From: MGNI01 sp964353875
GTDB lineage: Bacteria; Chloroflexota; Anaerolineae; Anaerolineales; E44-bin32
Direction: 5' to 3'
Assembly: GCA_964353875.1 (NCBI GenBank)
Contig: CAYGXU010000066.1
Span: 1-17,662, forward strand
Length of the DNA: 17,662 nucleotides
This document shows, piece after piece, positions 7,576 through 14,198 of this stretch (positions are counted from its first letter, which is position 1; each line of letters starts with the position of its first letter). The position numbers and the translations under genes were made by a program. A model generated the notes under the pieces. That model searched no databases, was not told where the DNA came from, and saw only the letters and a program-made list of their open reading frames with translations.

Positions 7576-7715
7576 TGTCATCCTGAGGAGTCCTTCGGCT
7601 TCGCCCTTCGACAGGCTCAGGGCAAGCTCAGGATAAACTCCGCGACGAAGGATCCCTGGGATGCGGCATTGATCCGTTTCATCATGGGGATTCTTCGCTG
7701 CGCTCAGAATGACAT
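7576..7715. repeat. Dispersed palindromic repeat, copy 3 (140 bases)
   Basis: A full-length copy starting at the first base after the gap. It matches copy 1 at 138 of 140 positions, with the same terminal inverted repeats. It probably merges with the 55-base fragment at 7421, leaving two true copies in the window. Confidence 0.85.
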
Positions 7716-7723
7716 TTCTCCAC

Positions 7724-7741
7724 CCAAGAGCAAGCTCTTGG
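7724..7741. repeat. Perfect short palindrome, right flank of the repeat block
   Basis: CCAAGAGC-AA-GCTCTTGG. Compared with 7236-7253 one A is replaced by G in the left arm and the paired T by C in the right arm, so the palindrome is preserved. It lies 26 bases before the ligase gene. Confidence 0.75.
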
Positions 7742-7766
7742 ACTCCGGGCTTTTAGACGCCAAACC

Positions 7767-9143
7767 ATGATAATAATTGGGAAAGCCTTAGATCGCATAT
7801 TGGAGCATGAGTGGCTGGTCCTGGCGCTCATCGCCTACCCCCTTTTATTCCCCCAGCCCTGGACTACGCCATTGATGCTAGTGATCCCGGGATTATGGCT
7901 CCTGCGAGCTTTACGGAAGGGTAGCCCTCTCCCCTTGACGCCGCTCAATCTTCCCTTACTGCTGCTTGCCATCATGCTGGCAGTGAGCCTCTGGGCGACC
8001 TATAGCATCGAATTTGGCCTCCCCAAAATCAGTGGGGTCATCTTCGGGCTAGGGGTATTCTTTGCCACGGTCCGCCACGGCCTCAGGAATTTCTCTTCTA
8101 CGCTGCTTTTTTTCATGGGTTGTGGATTGGCTGTGGGTGGGATTGGGCTGCTGGCGACGAATTGGGTGGATAAATTTCCCATGCTGGAGAGGTTGATGGA
8201 GGGATTCCCACAGATACTGAGGAGCCTTCCTGCTGCCGCGCATGGTATCCATCCCAATGAGTTGAGCGGGGTTCTCATCCTTTTTCTTCCCCTGGCGCTG
8301 CTGGCAGCATGGCGCAACCTTCGACCTGCCCCTGGCAAGGATCGTGTTATCGTCATTTTCTGGTGGTTATCAGCGATCTGGTTAGGTGGGTTGATATTGC
8401 TTACACAGTCCCGTAGTGCGTTGCTCGGATTGGGTGTAGGTCTGGCGTTAGTGTTTGTCTTCGCAGGGCATCGAAACCGGATCGTGCTGCTGGTAGGATT
8501 GATCGTTTCCATTATCATGATCGCTTGGACAGGACCTGACAGGCTTATTGGGCTATCGGGGTTTTCCCAATATAGCAACACTGGCACGGGAGAGATCTCT
8601 CTCTCAGGGCGGGTGGGGATCTGGTCGCGGGCGCTCTTCGGTATCCAGGATTTCGCCTTCACGGGGATGGGGTTGGGTACTTTTCGGCGGGTGTTAGGAG
8701 TCCTCTACCCCCTCTTCATGATCGGGCCCGAGAAGGATATCGCTCATGCTCATAACCTCTTTTTGCAGACCGCTTTGGATTTGGGCTTGCCTGGGTTGAT
8801 TGCCTTCATAGCAGTGTGGGTCGCGATTTTCGCCATGCTTTTCGAAAGACTCCGTCATGGACCCGGGAAGCTGAATTCTCTGGGGCTATCCACACTTGAC
8901 ATCGCTCTCAGCCTGGCTGGAGGTGTCAGTGCGCATTTTGTCTTCAGTCTCACAGATGCCATCGCGCTGGGAGCTCGTCCCGGCTTTTTACTTTGGATGA
9001 TCTTTGGTTTATCTACAGCTCTTTATCTGAGGGGGCAACATTCGCCGGAGGGGAAATGGACTCACGCAAACGGGATTGATAGTGGTGTACCTCTGGAAAG
9101 AAGTGAGGTTGAAATAAGAACTGCCTCGAGCAACATCGAATAA
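7767..9143 (+). CDS. O-antigen ligase / Wzy-type polymerase family membrane protein
   Basis: A 458-residue polytopic membrane protein with about ten hydrophobic segments. Family knowledge places such proteins in joining or polymerising lipid-linked glycans on the outer face of the membrane. Visible family marks are TQSRSALLGLGVGLALVF (213-230), a conserved Arg segment after a helix; a large external loop at about 255-325; and HAHNLFLQTALDLGLPGL (327-344), the typical loop end with His327, His329 and Asn330, followed by a helix. The 458-residue length fits the Wzy_C family. Ligase and polymerase cannot be told apart by sequence alone. The kinase/chain-length gene next door makes a polymerase role plausible. 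The ATG at 7767 has no clear Shine-Dalgarno, so the start is less certain than the frame. Confidence 0.85.
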   Translation: MIIIGKALDRILEHEWLVLALIAYPLLFPQPWTTPLMLVIPGLWLLRALRKGSPLPLTPLNLPLLLLAIMLAVSLWATYSIEFGLPKISGVIFGLGVFFATVRHGLRNFSSTLLFFMGCGLAVGGIGLLATNWVDKFPMLERLMEGFPQILRSLPAAAHGIHPNELSGVLILFLPLALLAAWRNLRPAPGKDRVIVIFWWLSAIWLGGLILLTQSRSALLGLGVGLALVFVFAGHRNRIVLLVGLIVSIIMIAWTGPDRLIGLSGFSQYSNTGTGEISLSGRVGIWSRALFGIQDFAFTGMGLGTFRRVLGVLYPLFMIGPEKDIAHAHNLFLQTALDLGLPGLIAFIAVWVAIFAMLFERLRHGPGKLNSLGLSTLDIALSLAGGVSAHFVFSLTDAIALGARPGFLLWMIFGLSTALYLRGQHSPEGKWTHANGIDSGVPLERSEVEIRTASSNIE

Positions 9144-9169
9144 TGGAAAGCCTGACCTAATCTATTTAT

Positions 9170-9199
9170 CTGATACTTCATGCGTACTTAAATTATATA
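9170..9199 (+). promoter_or_regulatory. Candidate promoter for the kinase gene
   Basis: CTGATA (9170-9175) and TATATA (9194-9199) are 18 bases apart in an AT-rich 150-base gap. They match the consensus at four and five of six positions. The next gene starts 95 bases downstream, leaving a leader that contains a short hairpin. Confidence 0.4.
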
Positions 9200-9227
9200 A
9201 AAAGATTTATTGCTTTTTTTCCCTTAG

Positions 9228-9240
9228 GCGATCCTATCGC
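9228..9240 (+). repeat. Short perfect hairpin in the leader of the kinase gene
   Basis: GCGAT-CCT-ATCGC can form a five-pair stem with a three-base loop, 53 bases before the start codon. A wider AGGCGA/TCGCCT pairing spans the same place. A T-tract precedes the hairpin instead of following it, so it is not a plus-strand terminator. No function is assigned. Confidence 0.4.
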
Positions 9241-9293
9241 ATCCTTTTCGCCTCAAGTGATGTGACAAATTTCCTTTATTAGGAATAAGACGA

Positions 9294-10937
9294 ATGGAAC
9301 TTAGACAATATGCTGTTTTGTTTTGGCGTTGGCTGTGGATGATTATCTTGGTCACATTCCTTGCTGCCACGGGTGCTTACATAAGTAGTCGTATGCAAAC
9401 ACCTGTCTATCAAGCATCAACAACGGTGCTTATCGATCAAGCTCCAGATGCAAGGATGCCTGACTATACATCTTTAATCATGAGTCAACAATTAGCCAGT
9501 ACTTATGCCCAATTGATGACTAAGCGCCCCGTTCTTGAGGAAGTCATAGACCATCTAGATCTTAGTTTGGGACCAAATTCTCTAAGGGCAGCGATTCAAG
9601 TATCTCCCATTCAAAATACTCAACTTATCGAAATCAAGGTTCAACATACTGACCCAGTTGCAGCTGCGAATATCGCCAACAAGCTTGTATCCGTGTTCAG
9701 TGATCAAAACACAGAACTACAAGCAAGTCGATACGCTGCATCAAAAGAGAGCATGAGCGCACAATTAGCAAAACTTGAAGATCAAATTCAGCATACAGAA
9801 ACTTCGATTTCGGAGTTGGGGTTCCCACGCACGGAATCGGGAAAAGCAGAGTTAGAAAGGTTTCAGAATGAATTAGCTCAATATCAGACGAGTTACACTG
9901 CCCTGCTCCAAAGCTACGAGGGATTGAGATTAGCGGAAGCAAAGACTGTTTCAAACATAGTACAAGTCGAAGCGGCCGTCATTCCCACTGGTCCAATCAA
10001 GCCCCATATCATGGTTAACACTTTCCTGGCGGGAATCGTGGGCGCGATGTTAGCAATTGGCATCGTCTTTTTAATCGAGTACTTAGACGATACGATCAAA
10101 TCCACCGAAGAGACCAGTCAGGCGCTCGGGCTTCCGGTGATCGGCTTCTTGGCGCGCATTGAGGATCATATAATTGGAACGCCCCACGTTATCTTGCAGC
10201 CGCGTTCCCCGATCGCGGAGGCTTTTCGATCCCTGCGTTCGAATATCCAATTTGCAGGTTTCGATCGACCGATTCGATGCCTTCTGGTCACGAGTCCGGG
10301 GCCGGAGGAGGGCAAATCGACGGTGGCCGCTAACCTGGCGGTGGTGATGGCGCAGGGCGGGAAACGAGTATTGCTGCTCGACGCCGATTTACGTAAACCG
10401 AGATTGCATCACATCATGGGCGTGCCCAATCGCCTCGGATTGAGCGATTTCTTCATGCGTCACCCCTCCGAATTGGGCGGTATCATCCGACGCTTGGAGG
10501 AGAAAGATCTCTACCTGGTCACCAGCGGCAAGCTGCCGCCCAATCCAGCCGAGTTGCTTGGCTCAGAGCGCATTTTACAAATCATCAATATGCTCAAGGA
10601 GAAATATGATTTCATCATCCTCGATAGTCCGCCGGTTGGCGTTGTCACCGATCCGACTGTCCTGGCTTCGCGAGTAGATGGGGTTTTATTGGTCGTAGAG
10701 CCAAAGAAGACACAACTTGGAGCGGCGGTACAGGCGGTGGAGCAGTTGAGGCGTGCGGATGCTAATCTGATCGGGGTCGTGTTCAACAATGTACCCATTA
10801 AATACGCCGGCTATTACACTGGTTATGCCAGTGGGTATTACTACTATCAATACGCCTATTCTTATGGAAATGGTCGCAACGGCAAAGGACCGCTGGAATC
10901 CAAAAAGCGCAAGAAGAAACAACGGGTGAAAGTATAG
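9294..10937 (+). CDS. Wzz-type chain-length regulator fused to a BY-kinase (Wzc/CpsCD-like)
   Basis: A 547-residue inner-membrane protein controlling polysaccharide chain length through tyrosine phosphorylation. The Wzz-like part has TM1 at 12-33, an external region with a coiled coil at about 150-215, and TM2 at 241-262 preceded by the Pro-rich PTGPIKP. The kinase part has Walker A GPEEGKST (336-343), Walker A' VLLLDADLRKPR (359-370) and Walker B FIILDSPP (440-447). The C-terminal tail is extremely Tyr-rich (11 Tyr in 504-523), the autophosphorylation cluster, followed by a basic KKRKKKQR end. GGA at 9283-9285 in AGGAATAAG serves as the ribosome site. Base composition rises from about 45 percent GC in the Wzz half to 53-67 percent in the kinase half, close to the TM2 boundary. 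The phosphatase at 12758 is the likely partner. Confidence 0.93.
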   Translation: MELRQYAVLFWRWLWMIILVTFLAATGAYISSRMQTPVYQASTTVLIDQAPDARMPDYTSLIMSQQLASTYAQLMTKRPVLEEVIDHLDLSLGPNSLRAAIQVSPIQNTQLIEIKVQHTDPVAAANIANKLVSVFSDQNTELQASRYAASKESMSAQLAKLEDQIQHTETSISELGFPRTESGKAELERFQNELAQYQTSYTALLQSYEGLRLAEAKTVSNIVQVEAAVIPTGPIKPHIMVNTFLAGIVGAMLAIGIVFLIEYLDDTIKSTEETSQALGLPVIGFLARIEDHIIGTPHVILQPRSPIAEAFRSLRSNIQFAGFDRPIRCLLVTSPGPEEGKSTVAANLAVVMAQGGKRVLLLDADLRKPRLHHIMGVPNRLGLSDFFMRHPSELGGIIRRLEEKDLYLVTSGKLPPNPAELLGSERILQIINMLKEKYDFIILDSPPVGVVTDPTVLASRVDGVLLVVEPKKTQLGAAVQAVEQLRRADANLIGVVFNNVPIKYAGYYTGYASGYYYYQYAYSYGNGRNGKGPLESKKRKKKQRVKV

Positions 10938-11005
10938 AATGGATGGGGATTGTCACACAGGCGATTCCTTCTCAATAAGGGTAATCAAAGAAATATCTGG
11001 ATGAG

Positions 11006-12604
11006 ATGCGATCGATGATCTCCGTCATCATCCCCGCCAGGAACGCTTCCGATACCTTGTCAGATTGCCTGAGGGCAATCTCTGCTCAGGAGGGGATTGA
11101 TTTGCCCTATGAGGTGATCGTCGTGGACGATGGCTCCACGGATGACACCGGGCAGATCGCGCTTGGATATGAAGCCAGGGTTGTCACATTGGATGGCCGG
11201 GGACCGGCAGCGGCGCGCAATACGGGCGCGCAGAATGCTCGTGGCGAGATCCTGGTCTTCACCGATTCGGATTGCCAACCGGCAAGAGATTGGCTGGCAA
11301 GATTGATCCTGCCTTTTCGTAATCCAGAAATTGTGGGAGTTCGAGGCGCTTATCGTACACATCAACAAAGCTGGGTACCGCGTTTTGTCCAGGAGGAGTA
11401 CGCCTTTAAGTATCGGCGAATGGAACGCTATTCCGCTATCGATTTCATCGACACCTATTCCGCCGCCTACCGGCGCCAGGTTTTTTTGGAGAATTGCGGC
11501 TTCGAGGAGGCTTTCCCGGTGCCCTCGGTGGAAGACCAGGAATTTTCCTTTCGCCTGGCGCGCAAAGGATACAAGATGGTTTTCGCCCCACAAGCGATCG
11601 TTTTCCACCGCCATGATCGCAACCTGGGCGAGTATTGGAGGCGCAAGTTCGGTATCGGTTATTGGAAGGCACTCTTACTCCGTTGGCTTCCGGAGAGGGT
11701 ATTTGCCGATACCCATACCCCGCGATCACAGCGGGCTCAGATTTTTCTGCTGGCGCTAGGATTCATCTCCTTCGTTCTTGGTCTCTTTTGGAAGCCGTTT
11801 CTGATCATCAGCATTTGCTGCCTGATGCTTTTCTATCTCAGTGCAATCCCATTTCTGTTTCATCTGGTCAAGAATGACGCAAGGCTACTGCCGGGAGGGA
11901 TTTTCCTGCTTCTCGTCCGAGCTGCGGCTTTGGCTTCTGGTCTGATGCTGGGTTTTGTTTTTCCAACCGCCCGATCTCCTCAGCATACGAATCCCTTCAA
12001 GATCATGGAACGAGTCTCGAAGCGGGAAATGGATCTGGTTGGGGCGATAGGCGGTCTGATCCTCACCGCTCCTTTACTGGCCTTAGCGGCATTGGCGATC
12101 AAATTGGACAGCAACGGCCCGGTATTTTTTACTCAAGAACGGGTCGGTCAAGGCGGGAAGAAATTCAAGATCTACAAGCTACGTACCATGGTGGTGGGTG
12201 CGGAGCAGCAAGTCAATCAAGTGTTGGCTTACAACCCCTTGCATGGACCGGTGTTCAAGGTCCCCAACGACCCGCGGGTGACACGCGTGGGGCGCTTCCT
12301 GCGTCGCTGGAGTCTGGATGAACTGCCCCAGCTTTGGAATGTGTTATGTGGGCAGATGAGTCTGGTGGGTCCCCGACCGGAAGAAAGCTGGGTTGTGGCC
12401 CAATACAACGATCGACAGCGTTCTCGTTTGTTAATCAAACCCGGCCTCACCGGACCCATGCAGGTGAATGGACGGGGGAATTTGGATATGGAAGCGCGAT
12501 TAGCGTTGGAATTGGACTATATTCAGCATTATTCCATTTGGAAAGACTTTGGCATTCTCTTCAAATCCATCCCTGCGATCGTCTCAGGCAAGGGAGCCTA
12601 TTAA
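11006..12604 (+). CDS. Fusion of GT2 glycosyltransferase and phosphoglycosyl transferase
   Basis: Two enzymes in one 532-residue chain. Residues 4-240 are a GT2 domain: ISVIIPARNASDTLSDCL, VVDDGSTDDT, FTDSDC with DSD at 87-89, and PSVEDQEFSFRLARKG with the ED acceptor motif at 176-177. Three membrane segments lie at about 245-318. Residues 339-532 are a complete sugar-transferase domain: membrane helix 343-365, SNGPVFFTQERVGQGGKKF, KLRTM, DPRVTRVGRFLRRWSLDELPQLWNV with the full catalytic Asp438-Glu439 dyad, then MSLVGPRPEE. By family knowledge the PGT part loads the first sugar phosphate onto the lipid carrier and the GT2 part could add the next sugar. The start is ATG 11006 or ATG 11015 (nine bases later); neither has a strong ribosome site. 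A second, differently built PGT is at 2319. Confidence 0.9.
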   Translation: MRSMISVIIPARNASDTLSDCLRAISAQEGIDLPYEVIVVDDGSTDDTGQIALGYEARVVTLDGRGPAAARNTGAQNARGEILVFTDSDCQPARDWLARLILPFRNPEIVGVRGAYRTHQQSWVPRFVQEEYAFKYRRMERYSAIDFIDTYSAAYRRQVFLENCGFEEAFPVPSVEDQEFSFRLARKGYKMVFAPQAIVFHRHDRNLGEYWRRKFGIGYWKALLLRWLPERVFADTHTPRSQRAQIFLLALGFISFVLGLFWKPFLIISICCLMLFYLSAIPFLFHLVKNDARLLPGGIFLLLVRAAALASGLMLGFVFPTARSPQHTNPFKIMERVSKREMDLVGAIGGLILTAPLLALAALAIKLDSNGPVFFTQERVGQGGKKFKIYKLRTMVVGAEQQVNQVLAYNPLHGPVFKVPNDPRVTRVGRFLRRWSLDELPQLWNVLCGQMSLVGPRPEESWVVAQYNDRQRSRLLIKPGLTGPMQVNGRGNLDMEARLALELDYIQHYSIWKDFGILFKSIPAIVSGKGAY

Positions 12605-12608
12605 AAGG

Positions 12609-12656
12609 CATTGCCAAGAGTTTTTTAGCTGAAAGAATCCTCTCTTGTTGGCAATG
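12609..12656 (+). repeat. Intergenic hairpin after the fusion gene
   Basis: CATTGCCAAGAG (12609-12620) pairs with CTCTTG-TT-GGCAATG (12642-12656): 12 base pairs with a two-base bulge and a 21-base loop beginning with TTTTTT. It lies five bases after the stop codon. No T-tract follows the right arm, so intrinsic termination is doubtful; 3'-end protection of the mRNA is an alternative. Confidence 0.55.
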
Positions 12657-12680
12657 TAATGGCTTGTGAGCAGTTTGGGA

Positions 12681-12709
12681 GAGACATCGCGCTGGTATTC
12701 TGGTATGAT
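12681..12709 (+). promoter_or_regulatory. Candidate promoter for the phosphatase gene
   Basis: GAGACA (12681-12686) and TATGAT (12704-12709) are 17 bases apart, matching at four and five of six positions. The upstream TGG gives an extended -10 (TG-N-TATGAT). It lies about 50 bases before the phosphatase start and after the hairpin, so this gene may be transcribed separately. Confidence 0.45.
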
Positions 12710-12757
12710 TTCCAGGAGTTGAAAAAGGAATTTCTATAAGTCATAAGGAAGCTCTCA

Positions 12758-13246
12758 ATGCCCTCGCTCCTTTTTGTTTGCACAGCCAACCAATGCCGTT
12801 CCCCGATGGCCATGGCGTTAATGCGTCAACGACTGAAGGAGAGGGAGTTGGCAGATACATGGAAGATCGAATCGGCGGGAACATGGGCGATCGAGGATTT
12901 CCCTGCCACCATTAATGCCATCCAGGTCATGAAAGAGAGCGGGCTTCCCCTGGAGGATCATCGTTCCAGAAAGGTTACAGCGGAAATGCTGGCCAGCATG
13001 GATCTGGTTGTCACCATGGAAAAGAACCATGCTGAAGCCCTGAAGAACGAGTTTCCCGAACAAGCTGATAAGGTATATGCATTAAGTGAGATGATGGGGG
13101 AGCGCTGGGATATCGTCGATCCGATTGGCGGGTCATTGGAGGACTACCGCACGACCGCAAAATTGTTGGAGGATACGATCTCGGAAGGGCTCGAGCGTAT
13201 GCTTGAATTGGCCAGGTTGAATGCAAATCAAGGACATGCGCAGTAG
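12758..13246 (+). CDS. Low-molecular-weight protein tyrosine phosphatase (Wzb-like)
   Basis: A 162-residue cytoplasmic phosphatase, the normal size for the family. The active-site loop CTANQCRSP has Cys8 and Arg14 in the CX5R spacing with Ser15, and the general-acid loop is DIVDPIGGS with Asp121. The common G of the loop (CxGN) is Ala here. By family knowledge it dephosphorylates the Tyr-rich tail of the BY-kinase, and the kinase gene is only one gene away (9294). AAGGAAG ends eight bases or fewer before the ATG, a good ribosome site. A strong intrinsic terminator follows at 13373, closing this transcription unit. An arsenate-reductase-type relative is a less likely alternative given the context. 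Confidence 0.92.
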   Translation: MPSLLFVCTANQCRSPMAMALMRQRLKERELADTWKIESAGTWAIEDFPATINAIQVMKESGLPLEDHRSRKVTAEMLASMDLVVTMEKNHAEALKNEFPEQADKVYALSEMMGERWDIVDPIGGSLEDYRTTAKLLEDTISEGLERMLELARLNANQGHAQ

Positions 13247-13264
13247 AAGCCCTGAAGAGGATGA

Positions 13265-13294
13265 GAAACGTTTCCGAATAGGCGCTTATAAGCG
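13265..13294. repeat. Two adjacent perfect palindromes after the phosphatase gene
   Basis: GAAACGTTTC (13265-13274) and CGCTTATAAGCG (13283-13294) are perfect palindromes eight bases apart, starting 18 bases after the phosphatase stop codon. No known binding site is recognised. Confidence 0.5.
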
Positions 13295-13372
13295 ACCCAT
13301 GTCCGGATCCGCCGAAGGAGATTAAATCAGAAGCTTTTTACCACGAAGGATTTCCGATTGCATGGATTTATT

Positions 13373-13402
13373 CGACCTCCGGAAAATAGGGGGTCGTTTT
13401 TT
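13373..13402 (+). terminator. Rho-independent terminator of the phosphatase unit
   Basis: CGACCTCC (13373-13380) pairs with GGGGGTCG (13389-13396), including one T-G pair, around the loop GGAAAATA. TTTTTT follows directly (13397-13402). Confidence 0.85.
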
Positions 13403-13423
13403 GTTTGCTGATGATCTCCAAAG

Positions 13424-13449
13424 CCCCCTCTCCCTTTGGGGAGAGGGGG
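13424..13449. repeat. CCCCCTCTCCC hairpin element
   Basis: CCCCCTCTCCC, loop TTTG, GGGAGAGGGGG: perfect 11-base arms. No T-tract follows. It looks like the widespread C-rich intergenic palindrome found in several phyla including Chloroflexota. Confidence 0.75.
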
Positions 13450-13594
13450 TTGGGGGGTGAGGGTTCTTCCCCCTCTCTTGCTTTTTTGCCCAGAAGGAGT
13501 CAGGATTCTTTGGACGGATTAGCCTTCAACGATGAAAACATTTTTGGTTTCTTTCAGCGAGATTGCATGTAGAAATTTGTGTTGATTGAGGATT

Positions 13595-13649
13595 CTGCAT
13601 AAGCGTTAACCATTGAATTAGCCCTCATCGGAGTGTCATGAGCGAGTTG
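13595..13649. repeat. 55-base contig end duplicated across the gap (left copy)
   Basis: It is identical base for base to 13750-13804. It ends with ATGAGCGAGTTG, the first four codons of the small membrane protein, so it is not a second gene start. Confidence 0.95.
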
Positions 13650-13749
13650 NNNNNNNNNNNNNNNNNNNNNNNNNNNNNNNNNNNNNNNNNNNNNNNNNNN
13701 NNNNNNNNNNNNNNNNNNNNNNNNNNNNNNNNNNNNNNNNNNNNNNNNN
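13650..13749. other. Assembly gap of exactly 100 N
   Basis: A placeholder gap flanked by identical 55-base sequences on both sides, as at 7476. It probably represents an overlap with no missing bases. Confidence 0.97.
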
Positions 13750-13804
13750 CTGCATAAGCGTTAACCATTGAATTAGCCCTCATCGGAGTGTCATGAGCGA
13801 GTTG
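13750..13804. repeat. 55-base contig end duplicated across the gap (right copy)
   Basis: The right-hand copy of 13595-13649. It includes the ribosome site GGAG (13785-13788) and start codon of the small membrane protein. Confidence 0.95.
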
Positions 13805-14104
13805 GATTTAATCGATTGGCAAATGATAGGGACGGCTGTTTTATGGATCGGGGGATTGGCGATCCTGTTGGCAACTTTCGGTTTCGCCTATTACCAAGCT
13901 CGATCGGGAGGTCAGCCCCTACGGATTCATCTCCGTCAACCGAAAATTCAGGTCTGGCTGAATCTTGGGATGTTTTTCTTCTCGTCCGGTATGTTGGCCA
14001 CCTCTGGGAACACCCTGGAGATGGTCCTTTGGGCGTTCCTGGCAGTTACGTTCCTACTTTTTAGCGTCCTGGCTATGCGGAAGGCGAAAGGCGGGGAAGG
14101 ATAA
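13793..14104 (+). CDS. Small hypothetical membrane protein
   Basis: A 103-residue protein with three likely membrane helices: about 12-32 (IGTAVLWIGGLAILLATFGFAYY), 53-70 (VWLNLGMFFFSSGMLATS) and 74-94 (LEMVLWAFLAVTFLLFSVLAM). A basic loop (RIHLRQPK) lies between the first two and RKAKGG at the end, so the loop and C terminus are probably cytoplasmic. I recognise no family. The ATG has GGAG four bases upstream. It is the first gene after the gap and sits 94 bases before the GT4 gene, so it may share that transcript. A link to polysaccharide export is only suggested by position. Confidence 0.65.
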   Translation: MSELDLIDWQMIGTAVLWIGGLAILLATFGFAYYQARSGGQPLRIHLRQPKIQVWLNLGMFFFSSGMLATSGNTLEMVLWAFLAVTFLLFSVLAMRKAKGGEG

Positions 14105-14198
14105 GTATAAATCAAGATGTGGATGGGCTTCTAATGCCTGGCAGGCAGTATCCAAAAAATTGTCTGTTGATCTACGCTTCGGATCGAAAGGATAGGAG

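Larger units (their letters stand above)
6993..7766. other. Gene-free repeat-rich region between the sugar genes and the ligase gene
   Basis: The 774 bases hold no believable gene. In order there are a long inverted repeat (7013-7098), about 135 bases without recognisable signals, a short palindrome, a 140-base dispersed repeat, a second copy interrupted by a 100-N gap, and a second palindrome. If the gap is an unmerged overlap, as I argue, the true length is about 619 bases. Short open frames running through the N stretch are artefacts. Confidence 0.8.
13247..13792. other. Gene-free region with palindromes, a terminator and an assembly gap
   Basis: It contains two small perfect palindromes, an intrinsic terminator, a CCCCCTCTCCC-type hairpin, about 130 bases with nothing recognisable, and a 100-N gap bounded by duplicated 55-base ends. 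After removing the likely 155-base artefact the true length is about 391 bases. No gene is supported. Confidence 0.75.

Noticed and set aside
7404..7636. Short open frames through the first N gap
   Set aside because: They consist of repeat sequence and unknown bases, and the gap is probably an assembly artefact.
8000..8662. 220-codon minus-strand open frame opposite the ligase gene
   Set aside because: It lies fully inside a clear membrane-protein gene, and its translation has no recognisable domain or hydrophobic pattern.
13300..13330. CCGCCGAAGGAG segment recalling the core of glycine-type riboswitches, upstream of the terminator
   Set aside because: The other conserved parts of that aptamer are not found, the hairpins do not fit, and no related gene follows closely.
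13424..13449. Second terminator after the phosphatase gene
   Set aside because: The stem is perfect, but the bases that follow are G-rich with no T-tract; it is better explained as a common C-rich palindromic repeat.
13638..13649. Apparent second start (ATGAGCGAGTTG) of the small membrane protein before the gap
   Set aside because: It belongs to the 55-base stretch duplicated by the assembly overlap; the real start is at 13793.
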